Shown: piece by piece, positions 10,705 to 21,988 of the stretch | Numbering within the stretch: the first letter of the stretch is position 1 | How the letters are laid out: each line of letters starts with the position of its first letter | From: Takifugu bimaculatus | Lineage: Eukaryota > Chordata > Actinopteri > Tetraodontiformes > Tetraodontidae | Direction of reading: 5' to 3' | Length of the DNA stretch: 64,000 nucleotides | Assembly: GCA_004026145.2 (NCBI GenBank) | Contig: CP034980.1 | Location: forward strand, 62,001 to 126,000 | Notes under the pieces: generated by a model | What the model was told of the DNA's origin: nothing | Seen by the model: the letters and a program-made list of their open reading frames with translations, nothing else | Database searches by the model: none | Position numbers and translations under genes: made by a program

Positions 10705-12565
10705 CTGACGGGGCTGTGAAGGACCTGACGTGAGACCTGGGGCAGGTGAAACGCTTGTTTTGTCATCGTTAGGCGGCTAGCATGTAGCATGTAGCATGTA
10801 GCGCCTGGTGACCGCAGGACTCCAGAGGAGGTCGGAACCAAACGCCTCCTTTATGAGCCGGGATACATGCGGCGCTGATCCTTGAGATCCAGGTTTTCCG
10901 GTCTTCCGCAGCTCCACCGTCTGGACTCTGACCTGAGGGGGGTTCTCTTCAAAGCCATCACAGAAACCTGGTGTTGACAGGAGAAAATCAGGCCGCTTCC
11001 AAACGTTCCGACTTCTGGGATGAAGAAAAGAGGCTGTTGAAATGCATTCGGCACGTTAGCGCAGATACATCCCAGCGTGAGGAAAAACAATTCCTTTACG
11101 ACGTGACGCAACAGTTTACATGCGGAATCAATGAAACGCGCGGGAGCAGCGTCGGCGCTCCGGTTTTACTTCCAGTCTCTGGGAACGAAGAGGAAAGCTG
11201 AAGATGCAGGTGGATGAAACCTCAGAGACGGCGTTCCTTCTGCCAGCTCCGCTCCAGCGGACCTCTCAGCAGGGATTAGAACAAATATCCATCATTTCCA
11301 CGCTGAATTATTTACCTACATTCCAGCATCATCGGATCGGACGGGAAGATGGAAAGGGGCGCTCCATCATCCTTAAGCTCTTGTTTGGGGAAGTGCACAG
11401 TGAACTTGCCGTTCACTCGATCATGACAAAATACCTGCTGCGGAACACGGACGGGAATCCTCCACCAGGAACAAACGGGAGCCTCCAGCTTTCTTCCTCA
11501 TCACTCATCGTCTTCTTCAGTCTAATATGATCCTGCCTGAGGGATCCAAATGATATCGTTCATGTTCGGAGGCAGAGCCGATAAAACACGCCCGTTAGCT
11601 GCGCTACAGGCCTAATTCTGGAATTCTGGCTCCCGCTTTAGACCCGGTGTTGAGTTCTGTGGGTTCAAATCCCCCCAACATCCATCAGGACGGCTTCATC
11701 CTGCAGGTCAGATGTTCCACATTCGCCTGCTTCGTTAGCAACATGATGGTTCCCAAACTTAAAAGGTGGACTTGGAGAATCCCGGAAGCTCCGGAGAACC
11801 GCCGGAAATGTGCAGCTGCTGATTGAGCTTCCCGGTCCTTGCTGGAACGCTGCTGTCCGTCCATCCGTCAGCAGCCTGACCCGAGCCGACCTTTAGCCGC
11901 ACCGTGTAGCAGAACCCGAAAGTGGGATCTCGGAGCAGGCTTCCCTCGGACCAGCTCGGAGAACAATCACACGTGTTGGGAATTTCTGGACAGCTGCAGT
12001 CGATCGTGTGGGGGGGAAAAAACCCTGAAAATGAATTTTAAAGTTAGCGAGGGTGTGACGGTTCCAGCGGCTACGGATGCATAAACGCCTCAAACGTGGA
12101 TTTATCGTTTGTGTCCCGGAGCAGAATCAGCCCAGCTGTCAGGATGCTCCGGGATTGGCTGATGAAGATCCTCAGCTCCTGGATCCGGAGTGTTACCGAC
12201 ACTACATGTGTTTTAAGACAGGAAAGACATCAGTGAAGAAGAACTCGCTCCGGGTTTGGACTCCGTTTGATCCTGATTCTGTTCTAAATCTTCCGAGGAA
12301 GGTGGAACAGTTTCATCGTCCGCTCCTCCCGCGCTCCATCTCCACTGCGGGTTGCGCGCGATCCAGATGCAACATTCCTACTGGCACCTGCGCTAAGCAC
12401 ATCTGGAGCGCCGGCTCGCTGCGGCGCTCATCTGTTTGTGTTAGCGGCGGCCAGCGCGGCTTCGGGCCACAGGCTTCAAAAAAGACAGGCGGGGCGGCGG
12501 GATCGATCCAAACACTTTCCGAATGGGATTTCTGAAGAAAACGTGAAGCTGGAGCCGGGAGGCAG
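10705..12565. other. Noncoding stretch, no gene seen
   Basis: An ATGTAGC tandem triplet occurs near 10780-10802. A GGGTTCAAATCC string near 11670 resembles a tRNA B box, but I cannot fold a complete tRNA around it. The frames 11204-11530 and 12077-12535 are open in both arms but unrecognisable. Confidence 0.4.
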
Positions 12566-12620
12566 CTAGCCTAACCTAGCCTAGCCTAGCCTAGCCTAGC
12601 CTAGCCCGGCCTAGCCGAGC
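12566..12620. repeat. CTAGC pentamer microsatellite
   Basis: About 11 CTAGC-type units with a few substitutions (CTAAC, CCGGC, CGAGC). The right copy is at 61043-61102 with a slightly different length and variant order. Confidence 0.92.
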
Positions 12621-12679
12621 AATACAAGATGTACAGTAAAGGCAAGCCTCCATCTGCTGACTCGTGATTCCGTCTTTCC

Positions 12680-13090
12680 TGTTGTGTCGGGGGCTGGAAT
12701 GTGGCTTAAACGCTGGATCGCCTCTTGGCTGGGGGGCCGAGACTCCTTTGATTCCAATCATCAACTTCCCAGGGAGCTCTTGTGATCTCCTCTCCCGACC
12801 CTGGGCAACAATGCTAATGAGGGCATTAACCAAACTGCCAAACTTTTCCTGTGAGTGAAAGTGAAGCTTGATTAAAAGGTCTCCTTTGTTGGTTTTGTTC
12901 CCGCTCCAGGAAAAATACTTTAAACTCCCAAATTGTCATATCTGGAGTCTCCAAGCGATGACATTTCCAAGTGGGAGACGGTCTGCAGAGCGAGCTTCTC
13001 TCCTGACTCATTTGATGCTCGGGGGTCTCTGATTCAGCGGCGATCATCTGGGCATCGACCGCACGGCTGGGAGATTTAGCATTTCCATTC
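12680..13090. other. Candidate conserved noncoding element cluster
   Basis: A long non-repetitive stretch with AATGCTAATGAGGGCATTAA, GCTTGATTAAAAGG, CAAATTGTCATATC and ATTTAGCATTTCC. It looks like a developmental enhancer and stands out from the repeat-rich flanks. The minus frame 12826-13092 extends further in the right copy (60448-60837) only because a G run differs by one base (8 vs 7). That frame sensitivity argues against coding. Confidence 0.35.
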
Positions 13091-13769
13091 ACGGGGGGGG
13101 CATGAAGGCATCTGCAACGTTTTCCCTCTCCTCCGTGATGCGTTCAGTGGTGTAGCTGCCTGCACGCGTGAGTCATGGTGGGCTTGTGTGGAAATATGCA
13201 GGATGATCAGCCACACATGGCTGGAAATTAATCACTTGAGACCTGTGGGGTGAAGTTCTCAAAAGTGCTGCGCCGCGCGTCTGCTGCCACGTACGCATCC
13301 GCCCACGGAGGGTTGTTGCGCTTATGCTAATCGGCTCGTTAGGGATCTTTTGTGCTAATTCATAGGGAAGAATCGTCTCCTCGTCTCTGGGCCGTTTGTT
13401 TCTTAGCTGCTAATAAAGCTGTGATGCAAGGAGGTCTTTCATGTCTGGAGCGCCGCTGCTCCGCTCAGCACAATCCGTCTGTCGCCTCCTCGGGCGCCGC
13501 CGTTTCCATCCGGAGGTCGTCGGGCGGCTCCGGTCCGACCTGATCTGCCGTCCGGACCTCGCTGTGAGCCATCGCCATCGCGGTACAGAGGTCAGACTTG
13601 GACCAAAACCTGAATCTGAAGCCAGAAAGAGATTCTGGTGTCGTGGTAAATAGAGATGAATAGTATAGTTCCAATAGCTGTTAGCTTGCTTCTGCAGCTA
13701 GCTTCCTGCAGTCCAACACCGGTGGCGGATTATTAGCAGCGTGCGCATTGTGTTGCTACGACAGCGTCA

Positions 13770-13783
13770 GTTACCATGGAAAT
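13770..13783. promoter_or_regulatory. RFX X-box-like site, weaker allele
   Basis: On the minus strand this reads ATTTCCATGGTAAC. The right copy at 59881-59894 reads GTTTCCATGGTAAC, a full X-box match. One SNP at the conserved first base distinguishes the copies. Confidence 0.4.
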
Positions 13784-14157
13784 GCAGACTCCCTTTTTCT
13801 CATCCTTGAGGTGAGACTGGCGGTACTTCATTACGCAATCGACCTAATAAGGTTCTCTTTAGCATGTTAGCATTAAGGCTAATGAGAATCATACTGGTTT
13901 TTCCTAACTGGAAATGTTTGAAATGATCCAGACGGGCTCTCGGCTGAAGCTGCTTTAGCTTTAGCGTCTTTATTCTTCTTCTTTCTTTTCTCAGGTATTT
14001 ATTTAACTTGTTGCTGCGGTCGGTGTTTTACGGGTCAGGCTTCAAACAGGTTCCGTCCTCATCAGTGGTTTGTGTTTCGCCCTCCGTTTGTTACCTGAGG
14101 AGATCCAAATATTTTCCCCTCGGACGGCAGATATCGGAGTCCGAAACACACCTACAG

Positions 14158-14193
14158 TGACCTCTGACCTCCACGTTAGCCTGGAGGTCAGAG
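14158..14193. promoter_or_regulatory. AGGTCA repeat and 12-bp inverted repeat
   Basis: Two TGACCT half sites (14158-14163, 14165-14170) form a DR1-type pair. The second half also belongs to an inverted repeat, CTCTGACCTCCA at 14162-14173 with its complement at 14182-14193 around an 8-base loop. The right copy has three half sites with one-base spacers, one 7-bp unit more. Confidence 0.5.
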
Positions 14194-14518
14194 ACTGAAA
14201 GGAACCGTGTGATTGTTGTGTTGTGCACCTCACAGTTGGCCGCCTGCAGACACCCGGGGTCAGTTTTCCTGGGCACGCCGCTCCTCGGACCTTCCAGGCC
14301 GGCGGCTCCACAGCTGCTTTGTCCTACATTTCTTGCTATTACAGATGTTTTGGCCAAATAAGCAGCAGCAACACGCCTGAGTTTGGGCCTAACCTCATCT
14401 TCCCCCTGCAAACATTCTTTCCTAGTGAAGCTGCTCACTCTTAGATTAGTCCAGCTTTCCCAAATGCCAAAAACTTCTTCTGTAGGCTTCAACATGTCCC
14501 TAGCGGTCAGTCGGAGGT

Positions 14519-14556
14519 GGGGGCGGGGCTTTTTGGACTCATAAAGCCCCGCCCCC
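14519..14556. promoter_or_regulatory. Inverted GC-box pair (hairpin)
   Basis: GGGGGCGGGGCTTT at 14519-14532 has its exact reverse complement at 14543-14556, with a 10-base loop. Each arm contains an Sp/KLF-type GC box. The structure is intact in the right copy at 59093-59130. Confidence 0.55.
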
Positions 14557-16129
14557 AGGTGCCGCAGCGAGCAGGGAATCCCCGACAGAGAGGCGAGTTT
14601 CCCTTGACCAATGTTCTGATCTCATCTAGGAGATTATTTCATTTAACTTAGGTCAAATTTGTCATGTCGTTTTGGGTTTTAACGACCGAAACGGATCAAA
14701 TTCAAGACGGCAGCTTCCACCAACACTTATCGAATCCCTTAGCCTGGATTTATTTACGATTTAGGAGTCAAATTATGGCGGCGAGCGAAGGTCATGCAGC
14801 ATTTGTAGCAATAAGATCCGTCATGAAGTGTTGCGGCTGAGCCGCATGAACCAGCACGAAGGGTCTGGAACAGACACAAACCAATATTCCATTAAAAAAA
14901 AACACAAAACAAACACTGGCTTTAATTGTCGGCAGCCCGACATCTGTTCTGTTCCAACTTCTCCAAACAATCCGAAGGTAAATCACGCCACTGACGTCTG
15001 CAGCGAGTCCAACGCTCAAATGGAGAAAATGTGAAATCAAAGAGCTGCGATTTGAAATTTACTGTCTTTGCTTCCACAGCCGACTTTAATTAGCACAAAC
15101 AGCATCTTTTCCAGCTCTTATTTACTCTTAACTGCAACTTCAGGCCTGGTGATGACGTGTTACATTAGTACGGTCCTGGTCCTGCTCACGGTTTCTTCCT
15201 GTTAAAGGGAGTTTCTCCTGCGACTGCTGCTTGCTCAGGGGTCCGGCGTTGGCTGCTACAGATGCTAAACACTAACAACACTAAACAGTACCATCATGGC
15301 CGCTATGACTCCCGGTTCACTATTCTAGAAGCTGTAAGTTTGAGTCAAGATAGCGTGTTACATGCTAACAACAGGCACGGCGCAACTGAGCGTCGACATT
15401 GCTAACATTGCTAACCAACAGGGACATTTACAGGAGAAAATGATGCGTCTCGAGTTCAGTTCGAACAAAAGTCTGTTATCAATTAGCAATCTGCTCCTTT
15501 GGTAATGGTCTTGTGTTTCGTGCTAACATTAGCACGCTTCCATCCTTTATGCAGCAGGCAAATCTTCAGGCCCCTCAGCGTTAGCAGATGCTGAGTGACA
15601 AAACCAAAACGTGTTGTGCACACCAGTTTGAAACCAGTTGGGACGCAATGAAACAAACTGGTGCTCGTGTAAACGCTGCCACATGTGACGTGAGGAGTGA
15701 CGGAGTTCGCCCTGGTGAGCTTCTGCTCCGCAGATGCTGCTGCTAGACATGCAGAGCGTAAACACGTCCTACGCTAATGCGCTCACCTGCTGCCGCACTT
15801 AGCTTTGATGTTAGCATGACTCGGCTCTCTTTAGCTGGAGCTGTAGCTGGATATGGCCTTTTATAAAGAAAATTGTGATAAATCTAGGAAATAACAGAAA
15901 TAATAGTATGAATGCTATTTCATAGCTTTTATTAGCTTCTTGCAGCTCATTGAGATAAATATTCGGTACTTAAGAGATTTTAAAGCACGAGTCAGGTTGG
16001 AAATCGGATATATTGGGCGTCTTTTCTCATTTCTCTTTCGCTAACGTTAAGTTCAAGACAAAAACAGTTGCAAAAACTCCACGATAATGAGGACGGAACA
16101 CTCCGAGAGGAAAATCTCGGACTCGCAGC
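14557..16129. other. Noncoding stretch rich in TTAGC words
   Basis: No recognisable gene. GTTAGC, GCTAAC and TAGC words are dense at 15260-15850. The frames present are short and of unknown product. Confidence 0.45.
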
Positions 16130-16470
16130 TGCTTTTAATGATATAGTAAACAGTCAATACAAAATTAGATCGGATAACCCCGTGGGGGTGAGCTAATTAC
16201 CTTATTTTTCAAACACAGCGAATGTGCACCAGGACATCTGGTCCTTGGTTAACACCATCATGAATATCTGTAATATTTCAGATGGAATCGTGAATATATT
16301 TAAAGAATTTTGCATAAAGTATCTTGTCTGTTTATATTATGCTGAAATCAAAGCTAATCACAGCAGGGAGGAGACATTTTCTGCATCTATTAGCATTTGT
16401 ACTTTTGATCTTTGTATCCTTAAAGTTGATCTTAATCTTGTGTTAAATCTGTAGAAATGATCTTTAATGA
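16130..16470. other. AT-rich candidate conserved element
   Basis: AT-rich complex sequence with TTTGCATAAAG, TTTATATTATGC, AAAGCTAATCACAG and TTAAAGTTGATC. The texture resembles an enhancer. The 76-codon plus frame inside it (16224-16454) is unchanged in the right copy, but I do not recognise the peptide. Confidence 0.3.
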
Positions 16471-16794
16471 GACCGCAATTGTCGGCGGTAATCAGTCCAT
16501 AAACAACGTTAGCTCACAATGGAGAAATGTGCTACGTGACAAATTCCGACGTCTTGTTAGCTTTGGGAGGAGGACGGCCTTTGAGCGGGACGTATGTGGA
16601 TCAGCTTGGATCTTTGTTGAATGAGCTGTTGCTTCATTTGGAGCAGATAAAAGTACGTTAACAGGAAGCGGCTGAAGGACGACGCCAACGCCACCAATCT
16701 TATCAATCAAATGCCAAATGTGGCTGAATCCCAGAATTTTTCCCATGAGCCCTCTCGTCAAACGGGATGGAAATGGCTCAAATCATTTAGGCCC

Positions 16795-16903
16795 CTTTGT
16801 AGTTCTGTAAACTTGCTTTGATTGAAAACATCAAAGCGTTCAGCATCCTTTGATCTACACATACAGAAGCCTTTGTTCTGCATCAAAGAAAATCAGTTCA
16901 AAG
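16795..16903. promoter_or_regulatory. Dense TCF/LEF site cluster
   Basis: Seven CTTTG(A/T)(A/T)-type sites lie within 109 bp: 16795-16801 (CTTTGTA), 16816-16822 (CTTTGAT), 16830-16836 (ATCAAAG), 16848-16854 (CTTTGAT), 16871-16877 (CTTTGTT), 16882-16888 (ATCAAAG) and 16897-16903 (TTCAAAG). TCF/LEF factors bind this motif as Wnt/beta-catenin effectors, and SOX factors bind related words. All seven are intact in the right copy at 56741-56849. I infer a Wnt-responsive enhancer. Confidence 0.5.
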
Positions 16904-17091
16904 TGACGCCCAATCACGTCACATGAGCCAGAGTGACCAATGGCTGGGATTCCTTCGGTTGAGAGTGCCACGGCCCCACCCCAGGACCTGTCCCTGGTCC
17001 CGCCTCGTGTGATGGATTAGCCCCCAGTCATGAGACCGCAGAGTGATGGAGCGCTAACAGAATAGCCATTCAGCGAAGACTGAACCTGGAC

Positions 17092-17151
17092 CAGCGTCTC
17101 TTTGGGGGTGTCCACATGCTGGGACATGTGGACACCCCCAAAGAGACGCTG
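17092..17151. repeat. Perfect 27-bp-arm hairpin, 6-base loop
   Basis: Bases 17092-17118 are exactly complementary to 17125-17151 around the loop CTGGGA. The arms contain CAGCGTCTCTTTGGGGG and GTCCACATG. The right copy has the same perfect arms and the same loop orientation. Natural pre-miRNAs usually have bulges, so this looks more like a recent templated inverted duplication or a foldback remnant. A small-RNA source is possible but unproven. Confidence 0.9.
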
Positions 17152-18386
17152 CGAGCGGCCACAGTCGGAACATTTCGGCTTTTATTTGACGTGAACCACA
17201 TCTGATCAACATTAGCGCGTCTGTTCGGATGAACGAACGCTTCCTCTCCGCCTGCCTCCGCCAGGGTCGGATCTCTCAGCGCCGGGGGATTAGGCCCGTG
17301 CGGCTCGGACCATCTCTCACTAATGATTCTGAATGTTCTGGGTTTCAAACCGGGCCAAACCACATTGTCAGGCTTGCGCAGACTCTGGGGCCAGCTACCC
17401 CGGAGGGATGAGCCCCATTTCCCAGCGAGACCAGTTTCGGGTCGGGCGCTGGGGTTTAAACTGGCGTGATGAATCGTTCCGAGGCTCCGGAGTCCAAAAG
17501 GCATCAATAAATGCCACCACTGGGGCAGAAGGCCTCAGGCGTTCATGAGGAAAAAGGGGGAACTCCATGTGGATCCCACAGATCCTCCTATCAGCGAAAC
17601 TGAGGCCACTTTTCCCATTTCTAGCAATGTGGATAAAAACGGCCTCAGCGCCACCACAAGGTGACCTTGGGAAAGACGTGGGGGGGGGGGGCGGACGTGG
17701 TTGCTGAAGATGGAGCCTCCAGGTCAGGGCCACAGCGTTAATGTCCTGAGAACAGCTGATCTCGGCGAGAGCCTTGAAGGCAACAGGCGGTCCGCACAGC
17801 TGTGCAGGCGTTGGAACCACAACAGGTGTTGGTCCTTACCTCACACCTGGACCACGGCGGCGTGCGGCGGCTCAGGTGCGGCTGGCACCGGCTCGGACCC
17901 CGCCAGATGTTGGAGGTGTGAGAGGGGATGGAGTCAGCGTGCAAGCATGTGAAACTGGAGTTAACGATGGAACCCTGAAGGCACCAGCGGGAATAATAAA
18001 CAGAAAAGCTTCAGCCGCCCAATGAAGCCGGATTTTATCCGCGAGGAAACGACAACAACCGCTGAACCAACTGTGAGAGTCTCACTCAAACATCCACGAG
18101 GAGGAAATCAGCTCGTCTGTGTCACATTTGCTGACGTGGCTTCTGCCTCCGGGGGGCAAAACTACCAGAGCTGTGATTAATGGAGCAGCTTGTCTACAGC
18201 CCCCCCCCCATCCCGCTCTAAATATTGGGCTTAATCTGTGGGCTCTGACCCGCTCTCGGGGTCGGCGGGTCAAGTGTAGCCTGAAATATTTTCAGCCGCA
18301 GGTCAGTTTACGTCGGCTTAAATAACCGAGCGTGATGACGGAGCGTCGCTGCAGGATGTGCGGCCATAAATCAGTGATGCCACGAG
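17152..18386. other. Noncoding stretch, no gene seen
   Basis: Overlapping GC-rich frames occur on both strands at 17070-17820 and 17701-18025. None is recognisable, and several are broken by indels between the two arms, for example the G run at 17680-17691. Confidence 0.45.
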
Positions 18387-18398
18387 CACGTGCACGTG
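18387..18398. promoter_or_regulatory. Two abutting CACGTG E-boxes
   Basis: CACGTGCACGTG is two canonical E-boxes back to back, a site type for bHLH-ZIP and bHLH-PAS factors. It is intact in the right copy at 55247-55258. Confidence 0.4.
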
Positions 18399-18411
18399 CA
18401 CCAGTGTAGCA

Positions 18412-18455
18412 CCCCCCCCCCCCTCCCCCAGCCCCCCCCCCTCCCCCAGCCCCCC
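18412..18455. repeat. C-rich tract, length-variable between arms
   Basis: Runs of C separated by CTCCCCCAG. The right copy (55211-55233) lacks about one 21-bp module. Confidence 0.85.
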
Positions 18456-18514
18456 ATAAAAATGACTTCAGAGGTGAAGACTGATGGTGGCTGGAGTTAT
18501 CGAAGGATCTGATT

Positions 18515-18533
18515 GGGTTAGGGTTAGGTTAGG
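18515..18533. repeat. Telomere-like TTAGGG micro-repeat
   Basis: GGGTTAGGGTTAGGTTAGG. The right copy carries one more hexamer, so the allele lengths differ by 6 bp. It is far too short to be a fusion scar and probably a chance or replication-slippage repeat. Confidence 0.75.
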
Positions 18534-21500
18534 CGCAGGTTGCGCCCGTGAGGAAAGAGGAAACCAGGCTCTGTTCTTCTGCGATAGGAATAATCTGGAG
18601 CCTCACTCCAGGAGTGTTTTATGGAATTTCCACTTTAAAAAAGTGATGGTTCCTCTCGTGGAGTCGGAGCGAAGCTCAGATTTTGATCTCAGCTCTCCTC
18701 TTTAGCTAAACAAACACTTTTCGCCCATCGAGAACGTTCAAACACCCTGAGTTCACGCCGCTCTGTCTTCCTTTACTCTCGCGTGTTGTCCCGGGAACGC
18801 TGGTTTTAACGGCAGCTCCGTGTTTATTCTCCAGGTTCTGTCCGCAGGAGCAGATTTATGGTGGCTGCTCCTCGGCCGTGTTCTTCTGCGGGGTGACCTC
18901 AAATTCCTGCAGCCTTGTTTAAACAGGGAGTCGAGCAGAACCCGAGTGGTTCTGAGGACTGGGAGCCGTGATGAAAGCCAGACGTGACGTCCCGTCTTAT
19001 CGTTCCTGGGTGTTTCCACTCCAAACAGCGGTGAGGATGATGGAAGCGGAGAGCGCTCCTGCCACCTTTTCCTCCCCTTCTCCTCCTTCCTTCCTTCCTT
19101 CCTCTGACTGGATCAGGAGCGCTCACCCCTTTGTTTTTCTCCAGGATGTGGCCGCGTTCATGAAAACAGTGGCGGCAATGACAGGCGTCGGTGTCTGGCT
19201 GCTCCCTCACACCCTCCACATTCCAACTTTTCCCATCTTTGTCCTTGAAAATGAGGTGACACTTTTACTGGTTCGCCTCCTTTTTCTGCAGAGGCGCTCC
19301 AGCCCAGTTCGAGCTCCCAGTGTGTGCTGCTGCCATCTAGTGTCAGCACGGTGCCAACCTGGCCAAGGTTCCACCACGTTCCGGCCAAGAACCTGGACCA
19401 GAACCAACAAATATTCCCCTAAAAACGCTGTTTAGGAAACTAGAGACACATAAAAATGGGACAGGGTCCACATTCTGAGTCTTAGACATCAACGGGGACA
19501 CGGACACGTGAGCGCGTGTGTTTGTGGGTGGGTGTGTTAGCGTGTTAGCATTATGTGGGCAGGGGTCGAGTTGCAGGGACAGGAAAACCCGTTCCCTCCT
19601 GGACTGGTCTTCAGATGTAGGTCAAAGACAGTACTTTGGGTTTGGTGAGGTGTCGTCCTTCCTCCGGTGGTGACCTCCCCCACCACCCATCCTGGGGGGT
19701 TACTTGTGTTATTGTAGCATCTTCTGTTGCTAACAACACAGATCTGGGGTGGCTGTTGCCAGAGAGTGATGTCATGTTCAAAATCATCTGATTTTGGCCC
19801 AAATGTGATCACTGTCCAATGTCTTTTTGAGACAGCTGCTGGTCAGCTGGACGTTGGACGGCAGGAGACAGGTGGAGCTAACAGGACGCTAATTAGCCGA
19901 CAAGGATGATCTGAAATGGAGCCGAACCACCATTGAGGCCTGAAAACAAAAGTGTGGAGCTGCAGCAGAGACCGCTGTGAAATGTGTCGTCCTGGACGGA
20001 CAGTGTCGGCCCTGGGACATTGTCCCCATTTCCCTGCTCCTGTTTTCCTTGCATATATTTTCCCGGGACGGTCGGCTCCAGGGGTTTGGTGACAGAGAGG
20101 CTGAACAGCAGTGAGTTACATCCTGGACCGCGAGTCCAGAGCTGCTGCTGCGACTCCACGTCTCCGCCGGCAGGATTGTAAAGACGACCAGTCTGTAGCC
20201 TGAACCAGAACTAGGAGGGACGCGGTTCACGTGGATGCACGTCGGAACCGTTCACATGCACTGTTGGAGCTGACGCAGCACGTCTGCTTTTATTTTAGCG
20301 CTCGCTTTTGGGAGGTTTTATGGCGCTTGTTGTGATCTGGCTTTGAAGCCTTCATAAATAACCTTCGGATGATATTTGGTGGGAAACATCAGGCGGGTTT
20401 GACGGACAGGGTCGTCGGTTTAAGGAAAAGCTGGGATCAGCGGCGGCCGCGTCTCACTTCATCAATATTTTCCGTGAGACGAAGACGCTGCTGTTTGCAC
20501 AGAGATAAACAGCGGCTCTATCGGTCCCAGCTGTTTACATCGGCAGTGGGGCCAAACTGGGCCGGGCCAGGCTGCTGCCGCCGGAGGATGATAGATGTGT
20601 CGGTACTGCGGGCGGAATCGGCAGGAGGCAGCGAGTTAGCGATTATCTGATTTTACAACAATATACGGTGGCAGGGGCCCCCTCGATGTCAAGGATCCTG
20701 ATATTTGGGTGATTATTCCCAGTGTTTTGTTTGGAAATGACCTGTTTCTCCGTCTGACCTCCCGGCAGAGGCCGTGTTACCCCCCTGGCGGTTGCGTTTT
20801 TACCTCCGACTGCGTCGCACCTCCGCCGCCTCGACCCCTCACCTCAGGTAGTAAACCCGTGGCTCCTTCAGGGACCGCAGCGAGACGATCCCGCGGGACC
20901 CAGGCGGCTCCGTTAATCGCGTCTCCTGGTCTCTGCGCAGACGTTTGTGGCACCACGCTGGTATAAATCTGAGGACCTGACATCGAGGACCAGCGCCAAG
21001 AACTATAACTGGGTCTCTGTGGCGCCCTTGAACCCAAGGACCAGAGTGGAGGGGGTTCACGGCCCTGCAAACTGGTCTGAAACTTGTCAAACTCACATAC
21101 CGGATTATGTGGAATTCATTTATTCATTGTTAGCGCAGCTCGAGCTGTTGCTAAGAGGTCGTTTCCAAGGTGATCCTGTGATCCAAGGTGATTCGTTTAA
21201 GCTCCCTTGGTTTTGCCAAACCGCATCATTATCATCTGACCAGCACATGTTCGGTCTTCAGATGGTTCCTCCCGGTTCTGGGCTGTGCCTGTGTGGACTG
21301 TGCTGAAACAATGACCTGGGTTCATTTTGCCAGATTTTTACAGACTAGCACTTCCTCTGACAGACTTGTCAAACAGAAATACACTTTAGAAGTGTCTGTG
21401 GAGGTGAAGAGACAAAAAAAAAAACCGCTTCTGTTCGTGCGTCACTGATGTGACCCGTTTGCCTGATACTGACTGCAGCGCGACCCTTGTGACTTCAGAG

Positions 21501-21988
21501 ACACTCGACCTCGTTCTCGTGGCGGCGCTGAACTTGGGAGAAGCTAAATAAACAGCTCAAGCACGAATGCTTCAGTTTAACGGGACAGGAATGAGTTTCG
21601 GCAAAGAGCTCTTGGTTCCGTGTATACAGTCGCCAGAAACAGCTGTGAGTTAAAGACTGGTGGCGTTAGCATGCTATTAGCATGCAGAATCCTCAACATC
21701 ATCGCCGGTCTGATCCAAAGACCCCACAGAAGGTCGCCGTGATCCTTAACTCTGGTTCCTCCCAGAAGCAACCATGAAATTCAACAGCTTCGTAAACCCA
21801 GACGGGTCCTAAATACCAACACGATCCTGTGGGATCGGACCGGACAGGCTAGCATCACTCAGCTCACTTTACGCCTCATTTTATAGAGTTCCACCCTCCT
21901 GCCTGCCGTTCAGGATTTACACACGCACACATTTACTCCTGTGATTTGGTGTCCTCGTCACACAACTCTAAGGTGCCGCTTCATCTTG
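18534..21988. other. Noncoding stretch with unresolved open frames
   Basis: The frame 20947-21306 (119 codons) follows a CTCTGCGCAG acceptor-like string and has a protein-like composition. Between arms it shows three amino-acid changes and at least one silent change, and I do not recognise it. A patch at 20400-20560 looks like a conserved element (GAGATAAACAGC, CAGCTGTTTACATCGG). CCATCTAGTGTCAG near 19333 is a weak CTCF-like match. A 14-bp insertion distinguishes the right copy near 53585. Confidence 0.3.

Noticed and set aside
11640..11695. Possible tRNA (B-box-like GGGTTCAAATCC)
   Set aside because: I could not pair an acceptor stem or find a proper A box and anticodon arm at the right spacing.
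17092..17151. Hairpin as a canonical microRNA gene
   Set aside because: Perfect 27-bp pairing and a 6-base loop are unlike typical pre-miRNAs, and neither arm matches a miRNA seed that I recognise.
20947..21306. 119-codon frame after an acceptor-like CTCTGCGCAG
   Set aside because: It begins without an ATG, matches no family I know, and shows three replacements between the two copies against at least one silent change.
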